Below, piece after piece: positions 42,262-51,398 of a stretch of DNA of 64,000 nt. Position numbers and translations under genes: made by a program. Source of the DNA: Bradyrhizobium sp. CB82 (lineage in GTDB: Bacteria; Pseudomonadota; Alphaproteobacteria; Rhizobiales; Xanthobacteraceae); NCBI RefSeq assembly GCF_029714405.1, contig NZ_CP121650.1:4159001-4223000 (forward strand), given 5' to 3'. Under the pieces are notes generated by a model. It was not told the origin of the DNA and ran no database searches. It worked only from the letters and a program-made list of their open reading frames with translations. Position 1 is the first letter of the stretch; each line of letters opens with the position of its first letter.

Positions 42262-43170
42262 TCACCGCCCCGCAAACAGCGCGCGCTCCTTTTCTACGAT
42301 CTCACAGATGTAATCCGCCACGGCGCGGATGCGCGCGAGATCCTTGCTGTCGGCATGCATCAGCATCCAGAAGGTGCGGGTGATCGAGATCTCCTCAGGC
42401 AGAACCGGCCTGAGCTGCGGATAATCGGCCGCCATGAAATGCGGCAGCACCGCAATCCCAAACCCGGCGAGGGTGGCGTTGAGCTGTGCGATCAGATTGG
42501 CGCTGCGGAAACGGGCGGAAATCTTCGAAGACACCTGCGGCAGGTAGTCGAGTTCCGGCGTGAACAGGAGTTCATCGATATAGCCGACGAAGCGATGCTG
42601 CGGCAGCACCTCGCGCGAGGTGATCTTCGGAAAGCGATCGAGATAGGCGGGGGCGGCGTAGAGCCCGAGGCGGTAGTCGAGCAGCTTGCGGCCGACGATG
42701 CGGCCTTCCTTCGGCATGGTCAGGCTGATCGCGATGTCGGCCTCGCGCTTGGAGAGGCTGAACAGCCTTGCTGTAGCCACAAGTTGCAGATCGAGATCGG
42801 GATACCGGTCCGCGAATGGCGCGAGCCGCGGCGCGAGGAACGCGGTCCCGAAGCCGTCCGGAGCCCCGATCCGCACCGTGCCGGTCAGCCGCGCGAGCGA
42901 GCCGCCGACCTGTTCCTGGTTGGCGACGATGGTCGATTCCATCGCCTCCGCACTATCGGCGACGCGCTGGCCGGCCTCGGTCAGGAGATAGCCGGTCTTG
43001 CGCCGGTCAAACAGCTTTGCCGAAAGGTGCTTCTCCAGCCGGTCGACGCGGCGGATCACGGTCGCATGATCGACGCCGAGCTGTTTGGCCGCAGCCGACA
43101 CCGAGCCGCCCCGTACGATGGCCAGCACGAAGCGAAAGTCGTCCCAATCGATCGTGCCTTGATCCAGCAT
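42262..43170 (-). CDS. LysR family transcriptional regulator, divergent from mmsA
   Basis: A 302-residue LysR-type regulator. The winged HTH (residues 8-65) contains FRFVLAIVRGGSVSAAAKQLGVDHATVIRRVDRLEKHL. The effector domain begins after residue 95 with GTVRIGAPDGFG and later NLIAQLNATLAGFGIAVLPHF. I chose the ATG at 43170; a 40-codon longer frame reads through the regulatory region. It is divergent from the valine degradation operon and probably activates it in response to a pathway intermediate. An inverted repeat at 43205-43233 is the likely binding site. Confidence 0.92.
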   Translation of the reverse strand: MLDQGTIDWDDFRFVLAIVRGGSVSAAAKQLGVDHATVIRRVDRLEKHLSAKLFDRRKTGYLLTEAGQRVADSAEAMESTIVANQEQVGGSLARLTGTVRIGAPDGFGTAFLAPRLAPFADRYPDLDLQLVATARLFSLSKREADIAISLTMPKEGRIVGRKLLDYRLGLYAAPAYLDRFPKITSREVLPQHRFVGYIDELLFTPELDYLPQVSSKISARFRSANLIAQLNATLAGFGIAVLPHFMAADYPQLRPVLPEEISITRTFWMLMHADSKDLARIRAVADYICEIVEKERALFAGR

Positions 43171-43204
43171 TTTCGCACATCTATGGTGCATTATCTCGGA
43201 CTTG

Positions 43205-43233
43205 AATCCTATAAAATGCAGGTCAATAGGATT
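43205..43233. promoter_or_regulatory. Inverted repeat between LysR and mmsA (LysR operator candidate)
   Basis: AATCCTAT (43205-43212) and ATAGGATT (43226-43233) form a perfect eight-base inverted repeat with a 13-base spacer, in the 102-base gap between the divergent starts. LysR-type regulators bind long dyads of this size. A shorter pair, GCAC-N7-GTGC, lies near 43176-43190. The position, 35-68 bases before each start, fits control of both genes. Confidence 0.6.
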
Positions 43234-43272
43234 TGTCAAAGCGATCAAGGCCGGACCTAAGGAGATCATTCC

Positions 43273-44769
43273 ATGCGCGCAATCGGGCACTTCATCGGTG
43301 GCAAGGAGGTCAAGGGCACCTCGGGCCGCACCGCCGACGTTTTCGAGCCGATGACCGGTGACGTCCAGGCCAAGGTGGCGCTGGCCTCAAAAGCGGAGGT
43401 TCGCGCTGCCGTCGAGAATGCCCGCGCGGCGCAGCCGGAATGGGCCGCGACGAATCCGCAGCGCCGCGGCCGGGTCATGATGAAGTTTCTGGAGCTAGTG
43501 CAGCGCGACTACGACAAGCTCGCCGAATTGCTCGCGCGCGAGCATGGCAAGACCGTTCCCGACGCCAAGGGCGACATCCAGCGTGGCCTCGAGGTCGTCG
43601 AGTTCGCTTGCGGCATTCCGCATCTGATGAAGGGTGAGTACACCGAAGGCGCCGGCCCCGGCATCGACATCTATTCGCTGCGCCAGCCGCTCGGCGTCGT
43701 CGCCGGCATCACGCCGTTCAATTTCCCGGCGATGATTCCGATGTGGAAGTTCGCGCCCGCGATCGCCTGCGGCAACGCGTTCATCCTCAAGCCCTCCGAG
43801 CGCGATCCCGGCGTGCCGATGCGGCTTGCCGAACTGATGATGGAGGCGGGCCTGCCGGCCGGCATCCTCAACGTCGTCAACGGCGACAAGGAAGCGGTCG
43901 ACGCGATCCTCGATGATCCCGATATCAGGGCGATCGGCTTCGTCGGCTCCACGCCGATTGCGCAATACATCTACGAGCGCGCGGCGCAGACCGGCAAACG
44001 CTGCCAGTGCTTCGGTGGCGCCAAGAACCACGCCATCGTGATGCCCGATGCCGACATGGACCAGACGGTCGATGCCTTGATCGGTGCGGGCTACGGCTCG
44101 GGCGGCGAGCGGTGTATGGCTGTCTCCGTGGCCGTTCCCGTCGGCAAGACCACCGCCGACCGCCTGATGGAAAAGCTGATCCCGCGGGTCGAGTCGCTCA
44201 AGATCGGCACCTCGATCGATCCCTCCGCCGACTACGGTCCACTTGTGACCCGCGAGGCGGTCGAGAAGGTCAAGAGCTACATCGACATCGGCATCAAGGA
44301 AGGTGCGACGCTGGCAGTCGATGGCCGCGGCTTCAAGATGCAGGGCTACGAGAAGGGCTTCTATCTCGGCGGTTCGCTGTTCGACAACGTCACCAAGGAC
44401 ATGCGGATCTACAAGGAAGAGATCTTTGGCCCCGTACTCTCCGTCGTGCGCGCGCACGACTACAAGGAAGCGCTGGCATTGCCGTCGGAGCACGACTACG
44501 GCAACGGCGTTGCGATCTTCACCCGCGATGGCGACGCTGCACGTGACTTCGCGGCCAAGGTGAACGTCGGCATGGTCGGCATCAACGTGCCGATCCCAGT
44601 GCCGATCGCCTATTACACCTTCGGCGGCTGGAAGAAGTCTGGCTTCGGCGATCTCAACCAGCACGGCCCGGACTCGATCCGCTTCTACACCAAGACCAAG
44701 ACGGTGACCTCGCGCTGGCCGTCCGGCGTCAAGGAGGGCGCGGAGTTCTCGATCCCGCTGATGAAGTAG
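43273..44769 (+). CDS. mmsA: CoA-acylating methylmalonate-semialdehyde dehydrogenase (MmsA)
   Basis: A 498-residue NAD-dependent aldehyde dehydrogenase that converts methylmalonate or malonate semialdehyde to propionyl- or acetyl-CoA with release of CO2. The catalytic Cys281 is in GGERCMAVSVAVPV, the cofactor region includes GITPFNFPAMIPMWKF and FVGSTPIAQYIY, and the C-terminal VGMVGINVPIPVPIAYYTFGGWKKS is diagnostic for MmsA. An AAGGAG site before the ATG is strong (AAGGAGATCATTCC). It heads the valine operon and is divergent from the LysR gene. Confidence 0.96.
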   Translation: MRAIGHFIGGKEVKGTSGRTADVFEPMTGDVQAKVALASKAEVRAAVENARAAQPEWAATNPQRRGRVMMKFLELVQRDYDKLAELLAREHGKTVPDAKGDIQRGLEVVEFACGIPHLMKGEYTEGAGPGIDIYSLRQPLGVVAGITPFNFPAMIPMWKFAPAIACGNAFILKPSERDPGVPMRLAELMMEAGLPAGILNVVNGDKEAVDAILDDPDIRAIGFVGSTPIAQYIYERAAQTGKRCQCFGGAKNHAIVMPDADMDQTVDALIGAGYGSGGERCMAVSVAVPVGKTTADRLMEKLIPRVESLKIGTSIDPSADYGPLVTREAVEKVKSYIDIGIKEGATLAVDGRGFKMQGYEKGFYLGGSLFDNVTKDMRIYKEEIFGPVLSVVRAHDYKEALALPSEHDYGNGVAIFTRDGDAARDFAAKVNVGMVGINVPIPVPIAYYTFGGWKKSGFGDLNQHGPDSIRFYTKTKTVTSRWPSGVKEGAEFSIPLMK

Positions 44770-44784
44770 GGCTGTTGCCCAGCC

Positions 44785-44870
44785 CGTCATTGCGAGTGCA
44801 GCGAAGCAATCCAGAATCTTTCCGCAGAGGCAGTCTGGATTGCTTCGTCGCTTCGCTCCTCGCAATGACG
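44785..44870. repeat. Dispersed palindrome, CGTCATTGCGAG family, copy 1
   Basis: CGTCATTGCGAGTGCAGCGAAGCAATCCAGA on the left faces TCTGGATTGCTTCGTCGCTTCGCTCCTCGCAATGACG on the right, giving an almost complete 86-base hairpin. The second copy is at 60796-60881. It lies in the gap between mmsA and the acyl-CoA dehydrogenase gene. It is one of the best-known intergenic repeats in Bradyrhizobium-like genomes. Confidence 0.85.
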
Positions 44871-44890
44871 AGGAAGGTGAGGAGCCCAGC

Positions 44891-46036
44891 ATGCAGTTCG
44901 CTCTGAACGAGGATCAGATCGCGGTTCGCGACATGGCGCTGGCATTTGCGGCGGAGAAGATCGCGCCGCATGCGCTCCGCTGGGACGAGGAGAAGCATTT
45001 CCCCGTCGAAATCATGCGCGAGGCTGCAAAGCTCGGAATGGGCGGCATCTACATCCGCGACGACGTCGGCGGCTCCGCCATGACGCGGTTCGATGCGGCG
45101 CTGATCTTCGAGGCGCTTGCGACGGGCTGTCCGACCACCTCGGCCTTCATCTCCATCCATAACATGGCGTCCTGGATGATCGATGCCTTCGGCAGCGACA
45201 CCCAGCGTGCGAGGTGGCTGCCAAGGCTCTGCACCATGGAGCTGATCGCGAGCTACTGCCTGACCGAGCCGGGCGCAGGCTCGGATGCGGCGGCGCTGCG
45301 CACCCGGGCGGTGCGCGACGGCGACACTTACGTCCTCAACGGGCAGAAGCAGTTCATCTCGGGCGCCGGCGGCACCGACGTGCTGGTCGCGATGGTGAGA
45401 ACCGGCGGCGATGGTCCCGGCGGCATCTCGACGCTGGTCATCGACGGCAAGATGCCAGGCGTGTCCTTCGGCGCAAATGAGCGCAAGATGGGCTGGAACG
45501 CGCAGCCGACCCGCGCGGTGATCTTCGAGAATGCGCGCGTGCCGGTCGAGAACCTGCTGGGCGAAGAGGGCATCGGCTTCAAGATCGCAATGGCCGGCCT
45601 CGATGGCGGCCGCCTTAACATCACGGCGTGCTCGCTCGGCGGCGCGCAGGCCGCGCTCGACAAGGCGCGCACCTACATGAAGGAGCGCAAAGCCTTCGGC
45701 AAGCGGCTCGACGAATTCCAGGCGCTGCAATTCCGTCTCGCCGACATGGCGACCGAGCTCGAGGCCGCGCGCACCTTCCTCTGGCGCGCAGCTGCCGCGC
45801 TCGACCGCAGGGATGCGGATGCGACGATGCTCTGCGCCATGGCAAAGCGGTTCGGCACCGACATCGGTTTCGAGGTCGCCAACCACGCGCTGCAGCTCCA
45901 CGGCGGTTACGGATATCTCAGCGAATACGGCATCGAGAAGATCGTGCGCGACCTGCGCGTGCATCAGATTCTCGAAGGCACCAACGAGATCATGCGACTG
46001 ATCGTGGCCCGCAAGCTGATCGAGGGCGCGCGATGA
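44891..46036 (+). CDS. Acyl-CoA dehydrogenase, isobutyryl-CoA dehydrogenase-like
   Basis: A 381-residue FAD enzyme. The FAD/substrate motif is CLTEPGAGSDAAALRTRA, and the catalytic base in this branch is Glu362 in LEGTNEIMRL. The C-terminal QLHGGYGYLSEYGIEKIVRDLRVHQ is also diagnostic. Isobutyryl-CoA dehydrogenase (valine pathway) is the best role by context, since mmsA, a HIBYL-CoA hydrolase-like gene and mmsB surround it. A short/branched-chain specificity is inferred. The start at 44891 is favoured by a GGAG site; a 17-codon longer frame runs into the repeat. Confidence 0.9.
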   Translation: MQFALNEDQIAVRDMALAFAAEKIAPHALRWDEEKHFPVEIMREAAKLGMGGIYIRDDVGGSAMTRFDAALIFEALATGCPTTSAFISIHNMASWMIDAFGSDTQRARWLPRLCTMELIASYCLTEPGAGSDAAALRTRAVRDGDTYVLNGQKQFISGAGGTDVLVAMVRTGGDGPGGISTLVIDGKMPGVSFGANERKMGWNAQPTRAVIFENARVPVENLLGEEGIGFKIAMAGLDGGRLNITACSLGGAQAALDKARTYMKERKAFGKRLDEFQALQFRLADMATELEAARTFLWRAAAALDRRDADATMLCAMAKRFGTDIGFEVANHALQLHGGYGYLSEYGIEKIVRDLRVHQILEGTNEIMRLIVARKLIEGAR

Positions 46037-47103
46037 CGGTTGCGCTTGAAGAGGGCGATCTTATCGCGCGCGTCGAAGGTACGGCCGGCGTGATCCGGCT
46101 CAACCGTCCCAAGGCGATCAACGCGGTGACGCTGGAGATGTTTCGCGATATCGACAAGGCGCTTGACCGCTTCGAGGCTGATCCCGCCGTCAGCGTGATC
46201 GTGCTGGAGGGCGCCGGTGAGCGCGGCCTGTGCGCCGGGGGCGATATTCGCACGCTCTGGGAGAGCTCAAAGGTCGGCGGCGATCTCGGCAAGGTCCTCT
46301 GGCGCGAGGAGTACATTCTCAACGCCCGGATCAAGCAGTTCCCGAAGCCATACGTCGCCTTCATGGACGGCATCGTGATGGGCGGCGGCGTCGGCCTGTC
46401 AGCGCACGCAAGCCATCGCGTCGTCACCGATCGCACCAAGCTCGCGATGCCTGAGGTCGGCCTCGGCTTCTTCCCCGATGTCGGCGGCACCTATCTGTTG
46501 TCGCACGCGCCGGGCGAGATCGGCACGTTTTTCGGCCTGACCGGCCAGACCATGAACGGGCCGGATGCGATCCATGCCCGGTTCGCCGATGCTGTCGTGC
46601 CTGCTGCAAAGCTCCCGGAGCTGCGCGAGGCGCTTACGCAGGTTCCTCTGCGCGCGTCCGCGGCAGCGGTGAGCAAGCTCATCAATGGCCTTGCGACTGG
46701 CGAGCCCGCGGGGCCGGTGGCCGCAAGGCAGGCGACGATCGATGCACTATTCGCGTTCGACCGCATGGAAGACATCTTCGCTGCGCTCGCGCGCGACGGC
46801 TCGGAGTTCGCGCAAGTGACGCTCAAGACGCTCGCCGAGAAATCGCCACGCGGCATGGTGGTAACGCTGAAGCTGTTGCGGTTGGCGCGGCAATCGCGCT
46901 CGCTGGAAGAGTGCCTCGTGCGCGAATATCGCGCCGCGCTCGAAGTCTTCCGCAGCGACGATTTTCGCGAGGGCGTACGTGCCGCCGTGATTGACAAGGA
47001 CCGCAATCCAAAATGGTCGCCGCCTCGGATCGAGGACGTCACGTCTGAGATGGTCGCGCCGTACTTCGCCGAGATCGGCACTGAGGAGCTGAAATTCAAC
47101 TAA
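46033..47103 (+). CDS. Enoyl-CoA hydratase family protein, 3-hydroxyisobutyryl-CoA hydrolase-like
   Basis: A 356-residue crotonase-fold enzyme. The length (about 350) and the segments LCAGGDIRTLWESSK, FMDGIVMGGGVGLSAHASHRVVT and MPEVGLGFFPDVGGTYLLS match 3-hydroxyisobutyryl-CoA hydrolase rather than ordinary hydratases (about 260). It releases 3-hydroxyisobutyrate in valine breakdown. The start overlaps the stop of the dehydrogenase gene by four bases (ATGA). mmsB follows 34 bases later. Confidence 0.92.
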   Translation: MTVALEEGDLIARVEGTAGVIRLNRPKAINAVTLEMFRDIDKALDRFEADPAVSVIVLEGAGERGLCAGGDIRTLWESSKVGGDLGKVLWREEYILNARIKQFPKPYVAFMDGIVMGGGVGLSAHASHRVVTDRTKLAMPEVGLGFFPDVGGTYLLSHAPGEIGTFFGLTGQTMNGPDAIHARFADAVVPAAKLPELREALTQVPLRASAAAVSKLINGLATGEPAGPVAARQATIDALFAFDRMEDIFAALARDGSEFAQVTLKTLAEKSPRGMVVTLKLLRLARQSRSLEECLVREYRAALEVFRSDDFREGVRAAVIDKDRNPKWSPPRIEDVTSEMVAPYFAEIGTEELKFN

Positions 47104-47137
47104 CAGAGCGAAACGCGCTCAAGCGGAGGAAACGAAG

Positions 47138-48025
47138 ATGGCCACGATCGCATTCATCGGTCTCGGCAACATGGGCGGCCCGATGGCGGCCAACCTTGTC
47201 AAGGCTGGCCACAAGGTGGTCGCGTTCGACCTCGTCGAGGCCTCGCGCAATCAGGCCAAGGCCGATGGTGCCGACATTGCCGAGAGCGCGGCCGGCGCCG
47301 TGAAGGGCGCCGATGTCGTCGTCACCATGCTGCCGGCCGGCAAGCATGTGCTTGCCGTCTGGAGCGACGTCGTTCCTGCAATGAGCAAGAGCGCGCTGAT
47401 CATCGACAGCTCGACCATCGACGTCGAAAGCGCGCGGCAGGCGCATGCGCTCGCGGCCAAGCATAGCGTGCTCTCCGTGGATGCGCCGGTCTCGGGCGGC
47501 ACGGGCGGCGCCAAGGGCGCGACGCTTACCTTCATGTGCGGCGGCGACGAGAGAGCCTTCGCGGCGGCAAAACCGGTGCTGGAGAAGATGGGCAAGAAGA
47601 TCGTCCATTGCGGCGGCGCCGGCGCAGGTCAAGCGGCAAAGATCTGCAACAACATGATCCTCGGCATTTCCATGATCGCGGTGAGCGAGGCCTTTGCACT
47701 CGCCGAAAAGCTCGGCCTATCTCATCAGGCGCTGTTCGACGTGGCCTCGACCTCGTCAGGCCAGTGCTGGTCGCTGACGACCTATTGCCCGGTGCCGGGC
47801 CCGGTGCCGACCTCGCCCGCCAACAACGACTACAAGCCGGGCTTTGCCTCAGCGCTGATGGTGAAGGACCTGACGTTGGCGCAGGACGCCGCCAAGGCCG
47901 CGGGCGCAGCGACCCCGCTCGGCAAGCATGCCCAGGAGATCTATCAGTCTTTCGACGCAGCCGGTCACGGCGGGGTGGATTTTTCCGGGATTATCGAGCA
48001 CGTTCGCAGCCTCGCCGGAAAATAG
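47138..48025 (+). CDS. mmsB: 3-hydroxyisobutyrate dehydrogenase (MmsB)
   Basis: A 295-residue beta-hydroxyacid dehydrogenase. The NAD motif is GLGNMGGPMA at residues 8-17, the substrate motif DAPVSGGTGGAKGATLT lies near 115-131, and the catalytic lysine is Lys168 (GAGQAAKICNNM). It oxidises 3-hydroxyisobutyrate to methylmalonate semialdehyde, the substrate of MmsA, so the operon covers four consecutive steps of valine degradation. The stop is followed by a hairpin repeat. Confidence 0.95.
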   Translation: MATIAFIGLGNMGGPMAANLVKAGHKVVAFDLVEASRNQAKADGADIAESAAGAVKGADVVVTMLPAGKHVLAVWSDVVPAMSKSALIIDSSTIDVESARQAHALAAKHSVLSVDAPVSGGTGGAKGATLTFMCGGDERAFAAAKPVLEKMGKKIVHCGGAGAGQAAKICNNMILGISMIAVSEAFALAEKLGLSHQALFDVASTSSGQCWSLTTYCPVPGPVPTSPANNDYKPGFASALMVKDLTLAQDAAKAAGAATPLGKHAQEIYQSFDAAGHGGVDFSGIIEHVRSLAGK

Positions 48026-48066
48026 CTAGGCTTGCGAAGCGAAATCCAGGACAGCTGCTTCGAATT

Positions 48067-48110
48067 GCGTAACCGGCCCCGGATTGCGCTCCCCTCCATC
48101 CGGGTTACGC
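48067..48110. repeat. Hairpin repeat after mmsB
   Basis: GCGTAACC (48067-48074) pairs with GGTTACGC (48103-48110), and inner GGCCCCGG/CCGGG segments can extend the stem. It lies in the 113-base gap between mmsB and the acyl-CoA synthetase gene. It could terminate the valine operon; there is no T-run. Confidence 0.55.
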
Positions 48111-48138
48111 TGGAAGGTCAATTCAACGGGCTCGGACC

Positions 48139-49857
48139 ATGACGACATTTCAGGAAGCGCGCGCGTTTCTGCTAGAGCACCGCACGGATTACGACGCTGC
48201 GGTCAAGGGCTTCAGCTGGCCCGATCCGGTTCCCTTCAACTGGGCGCTCGACTGGTTCGACGCCGAACTCGCGTCGAACGGTGGAAGCAAGGATCGGCCC
48301 GCGCTCTGGATCATCGATGCCGCGCAGGAACGGCAGACAAAACTCTCCTTCAAAGTGCTGTCGCGCCGCTCCAACCAGGTTGCCAACTTCCTCCGCGCGC
48401 AAGGCCTCAAGCGCGGCGATCATCTTCTGTTGTTGCTCGGGAACGTCGTTCCACTCTGGGAGACCATGCTCGCGGCGATCAAGCTTGGCGTTGTCGTGAT
48501 CCCGGCCACGACGCTGCTCACCGCGGATGAGCTGCGCGATCGCCTCGAGCGCGGCAAGGCGAAGGCGGTGGTGGCGGCACAGGATCAGGTCGCGAAGTTC
48601 GCGAGCCTCGGTGCTGACGGTCTCGTTCGCGTCGTGGTGGGGGCGGAATCGGACGGCTGGCTTGCCTTTGAAGAGACCGCAAAAGCTTCCGAGATATTTG
48701 CGCCTGATGGCCCCACAAATGCCGACGACCCGATGCTGCTCTATTTTACCTCGGGCACGACCGCCAAACCAAAACTCGTGCGGCATAGCCAGCGCAGCTA
48801 TCCGGTCGGTCATCTCTCCACGATGTACTGGCTGGGCTTGCTGCCCGGCGACGTGCACCTCAACATCTCCTCGCCGGGATGGGCCAAGCACGCCTGGAGC
48901 TGTTTCTTCGCGCCGTGGAATGCCGGGGCGACCATCTTCGTGGTCAACCAACCGCGCTTCGACGCCAAGGAACTGCTCGCGACCATCGGCCGCTGCGGCG
49001 TCACCACGCTCTGTGCGCCGCCGACGGTGTGGCGGCTGTTCATCCAGGAGAACCTCGCCGCGTTCAAGGTGTCCCTGCGCGAGGCCTGCGGCGCCGGCGA
49101 GCCGCTCAATCCGGAAGTCATCGACCAGGTGCGCGCCGCCTGGGGGCTTACCATCCGCGACGGCTACGGCCAGACCGAGACCACCGCGCTTGCCGGCAAT
49201 TCGCCGGGCCAGAAGGTCAAGATCGGTTCGATGGGCCGGCCGCTGCCGGGTTTTCGCGTACAGATCAGCGATGCCGACGGCAACCCCGCGGAGGAGGGCG
49301 AGGTGACGCTCATGCTCGGCGACAGCCGTCCCGCCGGCCTGATGCAGGGCTACCAGGGCGACGACGGCAGATTGTCCGGCGTCGGGGGCGAGCTCTATCG
49401 TAGCGGCGATGTTGTGTTCGAGGACGAGGACGGCTATCTCACCTTCGTCGGCCGCTCCGACGACGTCTTCAAATCCTCCGACTACCGCATCAGCCCGTTC
49501 GAGCTGGAAAGCGTACTGCTCGAGCATGAGCTGGTCGCCGAAGCCGCCGTGGTGCCGAGCCCCGATCCGATCCGGCTCGCAATCCCCAAGGCGTTCGTGC
49601 TTCTGACTTCGGGTGCCGAGCGTTCGCCGGAGACGGCGCTGTCGATCTTCAGGCATCTGCACACGCGACTTGCGCCTTTCAAGCGCATCCGCCGCATCGA
49701 GATCGTGACCGAGCTGCCGAAGACGATCTCTGGAAAAATCCGTCGCGTGCAGCTACGTCGGCTCGAGCGCGATGACGATCGCGCCGATCCGTTGCGCGGT
49801 CAGGAATTCCGGGAAGAGGATTTTCCTGAGCTGCCGAAAGCAAGAAGTGAGACCTGA
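48139..49857 (+). CDS. Acyl-CoA synthetase (AMP-binding, ACSM/medium-chain-like)
   Basis: A 572-residue adenylate-forming enzyme that activates a carboxylic acid with ATP and CoA. The P-loop motif is LLYFTSGTTAKPKLVRHS, and the A5-A8 motifs include GYGQTETTALAG and YRSGDVVFEDEDGYLTFVGRSDD. The C-terminal lysine motif is LPKTISGKIRR. The N-terminus FQEARAFLLEHRTDYDAAV is typical of the medium-chain/benzoate-like group. The substrate is unknown. A MaoC hydratase gene and an SDR gene follow on the same strand, so the enzymes may handle one acid together. Confidence 0.92.
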   Translation: MTTFQEARAFLLEHRTDYDAAVKGFSWPDPVPFNWALDWFDAELASNGGSKDRPALWIIDAAQERQTKLSFKVLSRRSNQVANFLRAQGLKRGDHLLLLLGNVVPLWETMLAAIKLGVVVIPATTLLTADELRDRLERGKAKAVVAAQDQVAKFASLGADGLVRVVVGAESDGWLAFEETAKASEIFAPDGPTNADDPMLLYFTSGTTAKPKLVRHSQRSYPVGHLSTMYWLGLLPGDVHLNISSPGWAKHAWSCFFAPWNAGATIFVVNQPRFDAKELLATIGRCGVTTLCAPPTVWRLFIQENLAAFKVSLREACGAGEPLNPEVIDQVRAAWGLTIRDGYGQTETTALAGNSPGQKVKIGSMGRPLPGFRVQISDADGNPAEEGEVTLMLGDSRPAGLMQGYQGDDGRLSGVGGELYRSGDVVFEDEDGYLTFVGRSDDVFKSSDYRISPFELESVLLEHELVAEAAVVPSPDPIRLAIPKAFVLLTSGAERSPETALSIFRHLHTRLAPFKRIRRIEIVTELPKTISGKIRRVQLRRLERDDDRADPLRGQEFREEDFPELPKARSET

Positions 49858-49862
49858 AACGA

Positions 49863-50342
49863 ATGAATGAAGTCTGGAAGAAGCCGCCGATTTCCTTGGA
49901 GGCCTATCAGGCCATGGTCGGCACGGAGGTCGGCATATCGTCATGGCACCTGATCGACCAGCCGCGCATCAACAGCTACGCTGACGTCATCGAGGACCAC
50001 CAGTTTATCCACGTCGATCCCGAGCGCGCGAAGAAGGAGACCGCGTTCGGCACCACGATCGCGCATGGATTCCTGACGATGTCGCTGATGTCGATCATGT
50101 CATATGAGGTGATGCCGGTCATCGCAGGTACCACGATGGGCGTCAATTACGGTTTTGACAAGCTGCGCTTCATCTCGCCGGTGCGTTCGGGCAAGCGCGT
50201 CCGCGGTCGTTTCGTGCTCGCCGAGGCGAAGCTCCGCAAGCCCACGGAATTGCAGTCCCGCACCAACGTCACGGTGGAGATCGAGGGCGAGGACAAGCCG
50301 GCGCTGGTCGCCGAATGGTTGGGGCTGATCTATTTCGCGTAA
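49863..50342 (+). CDS. MaoC family (R)-specific enoyl-CoA hydratase-like protein
   Basis: A 159-residue hotdog-fold hydratase. The hydratase-2 motif is YADVIEDHQFIHVDPERAKKETAFGTTIAHGFLTMSL in part, with the catalytic Asp/His pair in DHQFIHVD. The length is typical. It starts five bases after the synthetase stop, so the genes are one transcript. It would hydrate a trans-2-enoyl-CoA. Confidence 0.92.
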   Translation: MNEVWKKPPISLEAYQAMVGTEVGISSWHLIDQPRINSYADVIEDHQFIHVDPERAKKETAFGTTIAHGFLTMSLMSIMSYEVMPVIAGTTMGVNYGFDKLRFISPVRSGKRVRGRFVLAEAKLRKPTELQSRTNVTVEIEGEDKPALVAEWLGLIYFA

Positions 50343-50480
50343 AGCGGCCCGTCATGGCAGGGCTTGACCCGGCCATCCATCGCTGCTCAAAAGCGGCCAA
50401 TCTCTCGCGGAGCTCGCTTGCCCTCATCGGGCGCGCTGCCTTCTCCGACAAGGGGAGAAGCAAAAAAGGAAGCAACACTC

Positions 50481-51398
50481 ATGGCAATCAGGTTTGACGG
50501 ACGCGTCGCCATCGTCACCGGCGCGGGCAATGGTCTGGGGCGGGCGCATGCGCTGGGGCTCGCAAGCCGCGGCGCCAAGGTCGTGGTCAACGATTTCGGC
50601 GGCGCGCGCGACGGCTCCGGCGGCTCGCTGTCGCCGGCTGAAACGGTCGTCGAGGAGATCCGCAAGGCAGGCGGCACCGCGATGGCTGATGGAGCGGACG
50701 TCTCGAACTTCGATCAGGTCGCCGCGATGGTCGAGCGCGTCTCCAGGGAATGGGGCAGTGTCGATCTGCTCTGCGCCAATGCCGGCATCCTGCGCGACAA
50801 GTCGTTCGGCAAGATGGAGGCGGCCGACTTCCAGAAGGTGCTCGACGTGCACCTCGTCGGTACGTTCTACTGCTGCAAGGCGGTATGGGCCGGCATGCGC
50901 GACCGCAACTACGGCCGCATCGTGCTGACCACCTCGTCCTCCGGCCTCTATGGCAATTTCGGACAGGCCAATTACGGCGCCGCGAAGTCCGGTATGGTCG
51001 GCCTGATGAACGTGCTGGCGGAAGAGGGTCGCAAGAGCAACATCCGCGTCAACATCATCTCGCCGACGGCTGCCACCCGCATGACGGAAGAGCTGCTGCC
51101 ACCGCAGGCGCTGCAATTGATGAAGCCGGAAGCGATCACGCCGGCGGTCGAATATATGCTCAGCGACGACGCCCCGACCCGCACCATCATGGGCGCCGGC
51201 GCCGGCTCTTTCGCGGTGATCAGGATCATCGAGAGCGAGGGCATCAACTTGGCCGAGTCCGACTGGACGCCCGACGCGATATCAGCACATTTTGCGGAGA
51301 TCAGTGACATGTCGAAGGCCAAGGCGCTGCAAGGCGCATTCGAGCAGACGCAGAAATATGTCGCGCAAGCGGCCGCTCGGGTCGGGGTAAAACTCTGA
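50481..51398 (+). CDS. SDR family oxidoreductase (peroxisomal MFE-2 dehydrogenase-like)
   Basis: A 305-residue short-chain dehydrogenase. It contains TGAGNGLGRAHALGLASRGAKVVVNDFGG, typical of the (3R)-hydroxyacyl-CoA dehydrogenase domain of multifunctional enzyme type 2, and the catalytic TSSSGLYGNFGQANYGAAKSG. It likely oxidises the product of the MaoC hydratase. The start at 50481 is favoured; a longer frame runs into an imperfect repeat region (50343-50480) that contains GTCATGGCAGGGCTTGACCC. The stop overlaps the next gene. Confidence 0.9.
   Translation: MAIRFDGRVAIVTGAGNGLGRAHALGLASRGAKVVVNDFGGARDGSGGSLSPAETVVEEIRKAGGTAMADGADVSNFDQVAAMVERVSREWGSVDLLCANAGILRDKSFGKMEAADFQKVLDVHLVGTFYCCKAVWAGMRDRNYGRIVLTTSSSGLYGNFGQANYGAAKSGMVGLMNVLAEEGRKSNIRVNIISPTAATRMTEELLPPQALQLMKPEAITPAVEYMLSDDAPTRTIMGAGAGSFAVIRIIESEGINLAESDWTPDAISAHFAEISDMSKAKALQGAFEQTQKYVAQAAARVGVKL

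Noticed and set aside
50343..50480. Possible third family of dispersed repeat before the SDR gene
   Set aside because: GTCATGGCAGGGCTTGACCC resembles known Bradyrhizobium units, but there is no matching return arm or second copy in this window.
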